Shown here: piece by piece, positions 1-7,781 of the stretch
Position numbering within the stretch: the first letter of the stretch is position 1
Layout: each line of letters opens with the position of its first letter
Virus record (IMG/VR): IMGVR_UViG_3300044731_000493
Location: 1 to 22,621 of that record
DNA length: 22,621 bases
Strand: one strand, 5' to 3'
Source of the DNA: a virus
The notes under the pieces: generated by a model
Database searches by the model: none
What the model saw: only the letters and a program-made list of their open reading frames with translations
Told to the model about the DNA's origin: nothing
Program-made: the position numbers and the translations under genes

Positions 1-2486
1 GCATCATCAGTAACCTTTAGTGGTTTGGTAAGGTACATATGCTGACCCGAAAGAACTGCCGCAGCACTGCTGCCTGGTCCTGTGGTGAACCCAAGACCAA
101 CCACCGAACCAAAAGTCACTCCTGCGTAAGTTGAAGCAGGAGAAAACACTAGTCCTCCGTTAAACGAAACTCCCGTAACTCCACCGTATCCTGCTGTTTG
201 CAGAGTAGGGCGAAGTTTATCAAGCGTGACTCCCGCGTAGTTTCGTACATCAATACCAGCAGATGCGGTGAATGTGGGATTTACGGGAGTTCCCTTGTAT
301 GAGAGTTCAGTAATGGTTATGGAGTGACCTGTTCTACTAACATCAAGGGTGTCCAGGTAAAAAGAAGAGTCAAAGTAGAAGGTTTTATCGTAACCAGCAT
401 AAATCTTGTCCTTTACTACTCCATCAATACTCCACATGACATCAGGTTCGTTGTATTCTACGGTGACAACAGCATTATCAAGTCCGCTCATATTTGCGCC
501 AGAAGTGGCAAGAACTGCTCTTGCACCCTGTCCAGCAAGTCTGCTGTAGTAAGTTCTATTTGCGCTTGCAGGATCAGCAACCGTGCTAGTTCCATTTAAA
601 TACAAGCCAAGAGAATACACATAGTAATCAATAGTTGCATTTGTAGCACTACTTGCTGTATTGGTAAAAGTGTTTAATCCAATCGCAAATATTCTTCCTG
701 TGGCAAATCCACCACACAATCCTTTTGCAACAAAAGACAATTTTGTTATTGGATTAGTGTTGTCATAAACTTGTCTACCCCAAACAGTAGCAGTATTTAC
801 CGTGTGTGTAATATGTGCAATCCCGTTCCACTTGCTCCATGTCGGGGGGACAGCGTGATTGCCACTTGGTGACGCATCCCGCCAAACATCCATGCTTGCG
901 CCGTTAACCACTGATCCACACACACCAATATTTTCAGGCTTGAGCCACAAGACAAGTCCATCCATACCCGCAGGAGTAAGATTGCTTTCTCTGTTACGAT
1001 AGAATGCACTAGTGCTGCCAAGCGGAGCACCAATAGGATTGTGCGAGGTGCGACCACCTTCAGGCACATAGCAGTAGGTGTAGCCCAAAGAAGTTCCCAC
1101 AAATATTGTTCCTACAGGAGTGGTCTGTCCGTTTGGTCCTACTTCAGTGGTGCTACCGATATACGGGTTGTATCCGAGTGGATACAGATCACCTGTGGCT
1201 CCAAGCCAATATCCAGACAGCGTGTTGCCGTTGGCGCGAAGATCCAATGTGGTTCCACTTGTATACGGAGTGTATCTTCCAATAAGAGGAATCTCGTAGA
1301 AGGTGGCTTGGGATGATGTAGTGAGGGCATTATCAATAGATCTATTCAGGAGAATAGAACCAAACATTCGCATACCTGTTGGATGAATAATGTTTTTCAA
1401 TACACCAAAATATGTGTCCAAGGATACCGCAGACTTGAGTTCATAAGAAAAATCCTGATAGTAGTGCCCGTCTTGGATCTTCTTGTTTGAAGACATCTTG
1501 CCGCGATTTCCTGTAAAGTATCCAGGATAATTTGTAACAGCACTACGCAAACCAATAACCTTTGCTGATCTTCCTCCTGTTTCATTAAAGATGTTAAGAA
1601 CAAGATCTCCTGTGTAGTTTACACCCGAATTGGAAATCCCAATCTTCTTAACCCCACCAGCAAGACCCACTTGATCAATCTTGGCAGAAAAGCCTATGCC
1701 TCTAGAATCAGTAACTGTAACCAAATCACCCACACGATATCCACTACCAGGAAGTTCAACGAAAAATTCACCAATAACAGGATACGCTGTTTCCGTCCAC
1801 TCGGTGCCATCTTTGGAAAGCACAACACTACTATCGGGAGAAAAATCACCCGTGATATCAGTAATAAAGAACTCGGTGATTGGAACTCCATTAAAGGAGT
1901 ACTGCACCACCGAATTAACAAATGCACTTGCGATTAACTGTACACCGCTGAATTGGTAGATATTTCCGTTTACAGCACCAAACAGATTGGTTCCGTTTTG
2001 CATAGTGGTTTTAATGGATCGTGGCTCCGTCCACACACCATCAGACACCTTGAAAATATCGTTCTTCGGATAGTAGAATTCCAAGTCACTGTCGTACAGA
2101 ATACGAAACAAAAACTTGTATGAACTCTCTGTGCCCTTGTTTCCGTAGAAGTCGCGAATCTTCTTCAGTAGTGTTTTTTTGTTTGGCTTGTTGCCGCTTG
2201 CATTTTCTGCAAAAATTTCAGGAAACGAATCAAGATAAGTGTTCTTGAAATGAGAGTAGAATTCATCAAGGTTTAGATCCACATCCCACACGGTATCCAA
2301 CTTGGATGTTAAGTACCCAACATTGCCTTCCTGTTCCAACCACTCGTAATACGCCTTTATAAACAAGACTAGTTTTGGATAGTCTGTCTGTACAAACAAC
2401 GGAAACTGCTCCTTGATGAAAGGAGACAGCAGATCTTCTAGGGCTTCTGCTTCAGTGTTTAAAATAATATTGTTTATAGCAGCCAT
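1..2486 (-). CDS. Large baseplate-wedge/adhesin-like virion protein (gp7 position), C-terminus cut by window edge
   Basis: The frame is open for 828 codons from ATG at 2486 to the left edge with no stop, so the gene is partial. The start follows AAAGGGAT and lies one base after the gp6 stop. The N-terminal ~160 residues (motif YPKLVLFIKAYYEWL at 36-50, then a KIRDFYGNKGTESSYKF segment) recall the large structural protein that follows gp6 in aquatic T4-like phages, at the place of T4 gp7. From about residue 505 a DGLVLWLKPENIG stretch followed by a W-D-x-S-x-x-x-N-H-A pattern starts a LamG/concanavalin-like sandwich, reaching roughly residue 715. Inference: the N-terminus docks on the baseplate wedge and the distal part contacts glycans or the host surface. 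The gp7 equivalence rests on gene order, not on alignment. Confidence 0.72.
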   Translation of the reverse strand, partial: MAAINNIILNTEAEALEDLLSPFIKEQFPLFVQTDYPKLVLFIKAYYEWLEQEGNVGYLTSKLDTVWDVDLNLDEFYSHFKNTYLDSFPEIFAENASGNKPNKKTLLKKIRDFYGNKGTESSYKFLFRILYDSDLEFYYPKNDIFKVSDGVWTEPRSIKTTMQNGTNLFGAVNGNIYQFSGVQLIASAFVNSVVQYSFNGVPITEFFITDITGDFSPDSSVVLSKDGTEWTETAYPVIGEFFVELPGSGYRVGDLVTVTDSRGIGFSAKIDQVGLAGGVKKIGISNSGVNYTGDLVLNIFNETGGRSAKVIGLRSAVTNYPGYFTGNRGKMSSNKKIQDGHYYQDFSYELKSAVSLDTYFGVLKNIIHPTGMRMFGSILLNRSIDNALTTSSQATFYEIPLIGRYTPYTSGTTLDLRANGNTLSGYWLGATGDLYPLGYNPYIGSTTEVGPNGQTTPVGTIFVGTSLGYTYCYVPEGGRTSHNPIGAPLGSTSAFYRNRESNLTPAGMDGLVLWLKPENIGVCGSVVNGASMDVWRDASPSGNHAVPPTWSKWNGIAHITHTVNTATVWGRQVYDNTNPITKLSFVAKGLCGGFATGRIFAIGLNTFTNTASSATNATIDYYVYSLGLYLNGTSTVADPASANRTYYSRLAGQGARAVLATSGANMSGLDNAVVTVEYNEPDVMWSIDGVVKDKIYAGYDKTFYFDSSFYLDTLDVSRTGHSITITELSYKGTPVNPTFTASAGIDVRNYAGVTLDKLRPTLQTAGYGGVTGVSFNGGLVFSPASTYAGVTFGSVVGLGFTTGPGSSAAAVLSGQHMYLTKPLKVTDD

Positions 2487-2487
2487 C

Positions 2488-4314
2488 TTATCCCTTTAGA
2501 TTTTGCTTGCGAGATACTTGTGACTGCAACGAGATACTAACCGAATCAGTATAACCCCGACTCATGCGAAGAATCTTGTTCTCAAATACAAAGATGTCGG
2601 TATTATCTGGTTGCACCGTAATCGTGAAGAGAGGAGACAAAGAAGTGGGAGCAAATGCAGTATTAAATTTCACTGTTCCGTTCGCGTAGTCCACTAGACC
2701 AATATTTGGATATACCGTGCTTTGCGATCCATTTGCATCAGTGGTAACAAGATTGATTCTGCCGTAGCCGTCATCAGTTGCGTACACATCATTCACAATT
2801 ACCCCATTGGTATTTTTATGTGATATGATGCTTGATCCCAAGATAGGGGAGTGTCCTTCATGGGGATGCAGAAGCGGATTCTTAAAATCAATAGCGAATC
2901 CTTTAGCCGCAACAAGTTTGGCAAGGTTAACTGTTTTACGAAGACTAACAGTTGTCTGATTGCTGAGAATACTAGCACTCACCGAGTTCATGCCTTGTGA
3001 TAGTTGCGACAAGTAGAAGTTTGCACCAAAGGTTTCAAGTGCAGTAGCCGAATAGGTAAAGGCGTATGCAACCAGTAGTGCCTTGATGGTTCCTGCTCCA
3101 ATCGAAGCCAAGTTTGGATCGTAGGTAACAATGGAATCAATCACCAAGTCAATATAATCGGCATCAACAATTTCGGGAGTAACAGTAACAACCGAACGAT
3201 TCTCACGCAGTACTCGCGCAAGAGTAATCTTTTCATCAGTAGTAAGAGCCGATCCCGACTTGGGCTTTACAGCAATAAATACCTTACCGTACTGTGGAGG
3301 CACAACAGTTTCTCCCCCGTAAACATAAACAGAATCCGCATTGGGATACTCTTTAATTACTGCGGCGGTGTAGTCGTCTTCTGTTACTGCACGATTCTGT
3401 GACTTATAGAATCGAGGAGCCAAGAACTTGATACGGGAAACACTTTCTTCTAGTGCGCCACCTGCGGACACAGTATTAACCGTGATTGCTCCAAGACCGC
3501 TAACCGTACTACTGAATGTCGATATTCCGTTTGCATCATCTGCATTGGTTTCCATGTACTCCACAATAACAATACTGCCAGATGCTGGTTTCATTCCAAG
3601 AAAGTCGTCTCCAAAGAACAGTTCGTACATACCTGTTTCTTTTTCCTGCAAGAAAAACACCTTGGATGTGGGAGTCAAGTCAATATACGAATCAGCGTAT
3701 GACCACACATCCTCAATGCCTGTGCTGTCAGCAGCAGAAGCCTTGACACGAACCTTGATGGTGCTTGTATCAATCTTATCATTGGGAATAAGAAGAACCG
3801 ATCCCAATTTTTTACTCGAATTGTACACATAACTCATGCGCCGAAGAGTGCCTTCGTATACTTCAATAGATGAAAACTTTGGATTTAATGAATTACTTAT
3901 GTCTGCGTACACTGTATCAAGCAGAATGAATCGGTACTGTGTTCCCGCAGGATTCACCCCCGTGAATTCTGTACCACGAGACAGGTAGGTGCTTGCTCCT
4001 GCTCCTGCCGCCACAACACTCAGTACAGCCTTAGAGGCACGGCGTGAAGACGGAACATATCCTAATGCCTTTGCATGGGAAACCACCGATGGACGCAGCA
4101 CAGCACTATCCAAGAACATTTCATTCGCAACCATGTTTGTATGGAAAGCCTGATAGTGGGTGTTGTAGGCAAGCACATCCAACACGGTGCTAAGAACCGA
4201 TCCATCAAAGTTGTAGTCCTTCAGCGTGTCCTGTGACTGCAAGAAAGTCTGTAGCGAAGCCTTTGCCTCATCAAAGTCAAGACCAACAATATTAAAACTG
4301 TTCGAATTAGACAT
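2488..4314 (-). CDS. gp6: Baseplate wedge protein gp6 (baseplate J-like)
   Basis: 608 aa, close to T4 gp6 (about 660 aa). The N-terminal signature (residues ~20-95, with DYNFDGSVLSTVLDVLAYNT and then FHTNMVANEMFLDSAVLR) is typical of gp6/baseplate-J proteins. The middle carries the KFLAPRFYKSQNRAVTEDDY segment, also typical of the family. In T4 gp6 dimers form the continuous inner ring of the baseplate that triggers sheath contraction. Its ATG overlaps the gp25 stop by one base (TGATG), so it is translationally coupled to gp25, the usual T4-like partner. The large adhesin-like wedge protein follows. Identification is from family motifs and gene order. Confidence 0.93.
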   Translation of the reverse strand: MSNSNSFNIVGLDFDEAKASLQTFLQSQDTLKDYNFDGSVLSTVLDVLAYNTHYQAFHTNMVANEMFLDSAVLRPSVVSHAKALGYVPSSRRASKAVLSVVAAGAGASTYLSRGTEFTGVNPAGTQYRFILLDTVYADISNSLNPKFSSIEVYEGTLRRMSYVYNSSKKLGSVLLIPNDKIDTSTIKVRVKASAADSTGIEDVWSYADSYIDLTPTSKVFFLQEKETGMYELFFGDDFLGMKPASGSIVIVEYMETNADDANGISTFSSTVSGLGAITVNTVSAGGALEESVSRIKFLAPRFYKSQNRAVTEDDYTAAVIKEYPNADSVYVYGGETVVPPQYGKVFIAVKPKSGSALTTDEKITLARVLRENRSVVTVTPEIVDADYIDLVIDSIVTYDPNLASIGAGTIKALLVAYAFTYSATALETFGANFYLSQLSQGMNSVSASILSNQTTVSLRKTVNLAKLVAAKGFAIDFKNPLLHPHEGHSPILGSSIISHKNTNGVIVNDVYATDDGYGRINLVTTDANGSQSTVYPNIGLVDYANGTVKFNTAFAPTSLSPLFTITVQPDNTDIFVFENKILRMSRGYTDSVSISLQSQVSRKQNLKG

Positions 4315-4721
4315 CAGCGCACCCTTTCTAGGACAACCGTGATTCTATCTTGTTTGCCAACGGCTTGTATGGCGTATTCCACCACAACCGTATAGTAGTT
4401 TTCGTTTGGACTTGCAGTTACATCCACCACCACCTGACCAACTCGTGGCTCGTGATTGCGGATAGTCATTAGAATTCTGTCGTGAATTTCCATTGTGGTA
4501 ATGGCATCAATGGGTTCAAACAGCAGTGAGCGCAGCGATCCACCAATGGTGGGTTGAAACAACCGTTCACCGAAAGCGGTGGACATCAAATTGCGTATAG
4601 ATGTGCGGACAGCCAAATCATCCCTGATGGTGAGCAGATCACCTGTCTTGGGATTCTTTGTAAAGGTGGGATCTATATCGGTAAATATAGGTTTCCCGCT
4701 GCCTGTGATCTGTAGTGCCAT
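4314..4721 (-). CDS. gp25: Baseplate wedge protein gp25 (GPW/gp25 family)
   Basis: 135 aa, the usual size of T4 gp25 (132 aa). The diagnostic motif GERLFQPTIGGSLRSLLFE lies at residues 51-69, preceded by the conserved R-T-S-I-R-N-L helix. An N-terminal F-T-D-I-D-P-T-F is also typical. gp25 is the conserved sheath-initiating wedge component shared by contractile tails, type VI secretion (TssE) and pyocins. The start codon overlaps the stop of the upstream GAF-like gene by one base (TAATG), and its own stop overlaps the gp6 start, so three genes are coupled. No enzymatic lysozyme activity is implied despite the family's historical label. Confidence 0.95.
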   Translation of the reverse strand: MALQITGSGKPIFTDIDPTFTKNPKTGDLLTIRDDLAVRTSIRNLMSTAFGERLFQPTIGGSLRSLLFEPIDAITTMEIHDRILMTIRNHEPRVGQVVVDVTASPNENYYTVVVEYAIQAVGKQDRITVVLERVR

Positions 4722-5389
4722 TAGTTGTGTTCTACTTTATATGAAAGGTGTGTGTTTATTTGGTGGACGCTGCTGTCAATTACTTCTTCTAGGGTTTTTT
4801 GCTTTATTCCCTCTGCCTCAATCTCATCTAGTTGGTCTGCCCCACACCAATGGCAGCACAAGAACCCAAGTGGAGTCAGTCCATCAGCGCATCGCAAAGG
4901 GGTTATGCTAAAGAATTCCACATTATTTATCTCAAGTCCAGAACGAAAAGACGATGGGGGCAGCGTACTTACTGATATAATTTTACTTGCAGACTCATCC
5001 ATGACCCGAATTATATCAACATAACGAGTCAACAGCACATCCTGTGACTCCAATATCATGCTGATGATTCCTGATACACACGATTCGTGAGTAACAGAAA
5101 ACCGCTTGATTGATGTGCCGTCTGAAAAATTACCACCATTGTGGAATTGAAATACTAGGCAACGGGATGCCCGAACCGTTACCCGTAGTTCGGTGAGCAG
5201 TTCGTGTATTTGGCTGTGGCGATGAACAAACTTCTGTTCTTTTAACAAAGACCACTTGAGCGAAATCTTCTTTCGCCGAATCACTCCAACTATACCCAAA
5301 ACCAAACCCACAGCAAAAACACCCGCAGACTCCCCTATGGTTACCCAGATATCTCTAGCGGCTGATATATTTTCGGAACTAAGCATCAT
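4721..5389 (-). CDS. Membrane-anchored GAF-like domain protein of unknown role
   Basis: 222 aa. Residues ~16-37 form one strong hydrophobic helix (GVFAVGLVLGIVGVI) followed by R-R-K-K, consistent with an N-out, C-in anchor. The rest (about 56-215) has the pattern of a GAF-type sensory domain: an entry helix HSQIHELLTELRV, then a SRCLVFQFHNGG strand-turn, F-S-V-T-H-E-S, and a late GFLCCHW strand. It is Cys-rich near 178-182 (C-C-H-W-C). It sits between the 261-aa unknown (ATGA overlap) and gp25 (TAATG overlap), inside an otherwise purely structural operon. GGAGG lies 12 nt before the ATG. GAF assignment is by pattern recognition. Ligand and function cannot be read from the sequence, and a role in the infected-cell membrane is inference. 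Confidence 0.75.
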   Translation of the reverse strand: MMLSSENISAARDIWVTIGESAGVFAVGLVLGIVGVIRRKKISLKWSLLKEQKFVHRHSQIHELLTELRVTVRASRCLVFQFHNGGNFSDGTSIKRFSVTHESCVSGIISMILESQDVLLTRYVDIIRVMDESASKIISVSTLPPSSFRSGLEINNVEFFSITPLRCADGLTPLGFLCCHWCGADQLDEIEAEGIKQKTLEEVIDSSVHQINTHLSYKVEHN

Positions 5390-6171
5390 CGGTTGCTAGT
5401 GCCTCCACCGCCAAAGCCAGCGTTACTAACGGTATTTAAAAATTCAGGACTGACTAGACTGCCGTTCAGAGTGCTTCCAAGTTTAAAACACGGATCAGTA
5501 CTAGCCTGATTAATCAGGTTTGCAAGGGAGTTAATACTAGTGTACTTTGCAATAAACGCTGCTGCTTCTGCCTGTGCTGCTGCGGCATCAGCCATTATGC
5601 CATTTAATTTACTGTTTGCTTCGTCTATTGCCGCAAATGCACTATCCAATCCCGACTGCAAATCCCGTACCTTGTCAGCAAGATCTGATCCCGACCCATC
5701 ACTAAATTTATTCAAGACCTTTTCAATATCAATATTGGCATTCACTGCATAGTCAATGGAAAATTGTCCGTTGTTGTTCACCACATTCAACCCCACTCCA
5801 ATATCAATTCCCTCAATCCCAAGAGCGCAATTCAATTCCGCAAACAGGCTCATAGAACTAATAATACTAGTCAGATATCGAGGCTCAGTAAAGCGAGCAG
5901 ATTCGGCGGCAAATCTATCAATAATACCTGCTTGTGAATCCAAAGAATTCTTCATGCGCTGAAGGGAAGGGGCTGCACTATACAACGCACTCAGCGGATC
6001 AGTTGTAATCAAATTAGCCAAGCGACCACCATTCCTGCCACCAAGTTGTCGGGCAAGTCCTACTGCTGCTGCGTTGGGATCGTTCAACATAGCCTGACTC
6101 AAGCCAAAGTTAAGGACTCCCTTTTCGCCATCAGTTAATTTTTGCTTGCATGGACACGCTAGATCTGCCAT
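5386..6171 (-). CDS. Conserved unknown virion-associated protein, 261 aa
   Basis: I do not recognise a defined family. The protein opens MADLACPCKQKL with a C-P-C motif, then an Ala/Asn-rich helical region. A beta-rich middle (residues ~117-145) is followed by a long Ala-rich helix with coiled-coil character (about 160-215, including A-A-A-A-Q-A-E-A-A-A). A Gly-rich tail (GFGGGG) ends it. There is no signal peptide or membrane span. GGGGT precedes the ATG by a short spacer, and the end overlaps the GAF-like gene by ATGA. Its place after gp5-like and PAAR genes suggests a baseplate or spike-associated structural or assembly protein. That is inference from context only. Confidence 0.75.
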   Translation of the reverse strand: MADLACPCKQKLTDGEKGVLNFGLSQAMLNDPNAAAVGLARQLGGRNGGRLANLITTDPLSALYSAAPSLQRMKNSLDSQAGIIDRFAAESARFTEPRYLTSIISSMSLFAELNCALGIEGIDIGVGLNVVNNNGQFSIDYAVNANIDIEKVLNKFSDGSGSDLADKVRDLQSGLDSAFAAIDEANSKLNGIMADAAAAQAEAAAFIAKYTSINSLANLINQASTDPCFKLGSTLNGSLVSPEFLNTVSNAGFGGGGTSNR

Positions 6172-6174
6172 AGA

Positions 6175-6441
6175 TTACCCCACAAAAAAAGTACTTGAAC
6201 TAGTAGGCGGATGCCCACAACTTGCCTGACTAGCAATCGTGCACACGGGAATGCCGCCTATTACAAAATTTGAATTTCCCTGTACCATCACAGCCTTATT
6301 GTGTGGACTGTCTCCGTGATCCTGCACAGAATTACCTTCAACAGACACAGGAAATCCATCAATGAAAAAGTAGGGATTGCCCTCTAATATCATTCCCCCT
6401 GCTGTATCTAGATTGGCTAGACATACTCCAAAACCTGCCAT
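6175..6441 (-). CDS. PAAR-domain tail spike tip protein (T4 gp5.4-like)
   Basis: 88 aa, the whole length being one PAAR-type cone. Near the N-terminus it has G-G-M-I-L-E-G-N-P and F-I-D-G-F-P-V-S-V-E-G turns, then V-Q-G-N-S-N-F-V-I-G-G-I-P-V. H42, H47, C75 and H77 give three histidines and one cysteine, the ligand set known for the metal site at the apex of PAAR proteins. The family caps the gp5/VgrG needle and sharpens it for membrane puncture. It lies two genes after the gp5-like spike, in line with that job. RBS AAGGAT is 9 nt before the ATG. The exact ligands are predicted, not shown. Confidence 0.9.
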   Translation of the reverse strand: MAGFGVCLANLDTAGGMILEGNPYFFIDGFPVSVEGNSVQDHGDSPHNKAVMVQGNSNFVIGGIPVCTIASQASCGHPPTSSSTFFVG

Positions 6442-6450
6442 ATGAAATCC

Positions 6451-6675
6451 TTATGAGTAAGATCCACCGTCAACTGCACCTGTAAGACCACCAACACCAT
6501 CGCCTAATACTAAAAACCCAGAATTTGCGTCTTCAGGAATGTAGCCAGATGTGGTTTCAACACTACACACATACGAAACACCGTTTCGCTCAACAACATC
6601 ACCGTACACATACACGGTATAGGTTGATGTGCCTTCCACATACTTACGGTGTTTTCCCAAATAGTTCATAGCCAT
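6451..6675 (-). CDS. Small CBM5/12-like (chitin-binding type 3-like) protein between spike and PAAR genes
   Basis: 74 aa. Residues ~12-57 follow the pattern of a CBM5/12 module: Y-x-x-G-T-S-T-Y-x-x-x-V-Y-G-D-V-V, N-G-V-S-Y-V-C-S-V, then G-Y-I-P and a closing F-L-V-L. The tail is Gly-rich (GGLTGAVDGGSYS). The tryptophans common in true chitin binders are missing, so sugar binding is uncertain. Such small modules are frequent on phage tail proteins. The start overlaps the gp5-like stop by one base (TAATG), so it is coupled to the spike. It may decorate the spike or baseplate centre, which is inference. Confidence 0.7.
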   Translation of the reverse strand: MAMNYLGKHRKYVEGTSTYTVYVYGDVVERNGVSYVCSVETTSGYIPEDANSGFLVLGDGVGGLTGAVDGGSYS

Positions 6676-7781
6676 TACCCACCGCCCTTAACATTAACAC
6701 GCTTGGGCTTTAGAACAGGTTCGCCAGAGTTTACTTCAATGCGTTTGCCCTGCTGCATCACCATGACATTGCTGTCAGTAATAAAGGATATGGTGCGTCC
6801 TGAGAAACCAATGTCGCCGTCTGCGTAGAACTCAATAGTCTTACCCGAAGCCTTGAGACTGCCTTCAATCTGAAGATTCACATCATCGTTTGCAAGAATA
6901 TTTGTGTTTCCATTAATCTGAATATTGCCTCCACCGTTAATAGTCAGATTCATAGCCCCATCAATCACCAAATTTAATCCTGCATCGCCCTTGATGTACA
7001 CCTTCTTGTTGCCGTGAACAATCTCGTAGTCGTCTCCCACAATGCGCTGTACGCGAGTGCCATCAGGATTAGTCTTCCACCCGTTTCCTACTTCGGTAAA
7101 TGTTCCCGACTTATGGAATTGATGAATTCTTTCTGCACCCGTAGTGTCATCGTATTCCTCTACATGACCACTTTCGGTATACCGTACATGATTCTTGGGA
7201 TACTGTGCTGCATACGGAGTGGGTGGTTCTGCCCAAGTAAATCCACCAGCCATTGCAGCAGTGCTGTACACCTCTGCTTGAACCGTTTGAATTTTATATG
7301 CAGCCACCGTAGATTTCATCTGATCGGCATCGTTGTTTCTGGCTAGACGATTGGTGTCTTGTTCTCCCACAACGGATACGCCAAGAGGAAAAACCTTTGC
7401 CTGTACATCCGAAGCCTTTGCAGGATATTTTCCAGATGGGTCATGGAATCCTTTGGTTGTGTCTGCTACGCTAACAGGAACACCACCAAACGAACCAATC
7501 ATTACAGGATCTTGGGCTTCGTCTCCATCTCTATAAAACCCAAACACATGGGATCCAACCAATAGACCCGTTGGAGACTCACCAATTCCAGACAGAGCAG
7601 CAGAAGTGAGTGGCTGCATGGGATACGCCCACGGCAGAGCCTCAGTCGGCAATTCACTTTTGCTGTCTACATGAAATCCAAAAACACGAACACGACAACG
7701 CCCAAGGAATAGAGGATCCGCAGTGTCTTCTACAACACCGTGCCACCACACAAATCCTTCTCGTCCTAGAAATCCCTTCAT
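6675..7781 (-). CDS. gp5: gp5-like baseplate central spike (OB-fold plus beta-helix needle, no lysozyme domain)
   Basis: 368 aa against 575 aa in T4. Residues ~10-105 form the gp5/VgrG OB-fold: W-W-H-G-V-V-E, G-R-C-R-V-R-V-F-G, L-P-W-A-Y-P-M, and V-G-S-H-V-F-G-F-Y-R-D-G-D. Residues ~245-345 are a repeated beta-strand region (VIDGAMNLTING, then GNIQINGNTN, then VNLQIEGS) typical of the triple-stranded needle. The T4 lysozyme-like insert is absent: nothing with a catalytic E...D...T pattern lies between the two parts. The protein would trimerise on the gp27-like hub and carry the PAAR tip encoded downstream. Start overlaps the hub stop by one base, with GGGGG just upstream. Confidence 0.9.
   Translation of the reverse strand: MKGFLGREGFVWWHGVVEDTADPLFLGRCRVRVFGFHVDSKSELPTEALPWAYPMQPLTSAALSGIGESPTGLLVGSHVFGFYRDGDEAQDPVMIGSFGGVPVSVADTTKGFHDPSGKYPAKASDVQAKVFPLGVSVVGEQDTNRLARNNDADQMKSTVAAYKIQTVQAEVYSTAAMAGGFTWAEPPTPYAAQYPKNHVRYTESGHVEEYDDTTGAERIHQFHKSGTFTEVGNGWKTNPDGTRVQRIVGDDYEIVHGNKKVYIKGDAGLNLVIDGAMNLTINGGGNIQINGNTNILANDDVNLQIEGSLKASGKTIEFYADGDIGFSGRTISFITDSNVMVMQQGKRIEVNSGEPVLKPKRVNVKGGG

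Noticed and set aside
3274-3281. AATAAATA on the plus strand resembling a late promoter
   Set aside because: It is inside minus-strand gp6 with no plus-strand gene behind it.
3428-3832. 134-codon plus-strand open frame inside gp6
   Set aside because: Antisense of a well-supported gene, without family features or an SD.
4579-4911. Plus-strand open frame spanning the gp25/GAF-like junction
   Set aside because: Shadow of two real minus-strand genes. No SD and no recognisable protein.
4924-4931. GATAAATA on the minus strand inside the GAF-like gene, about 200 bp before gp25
   Set aside because: Could be an internal late promoter, but the match alone in AT-rich coding DNA is weak evidence.
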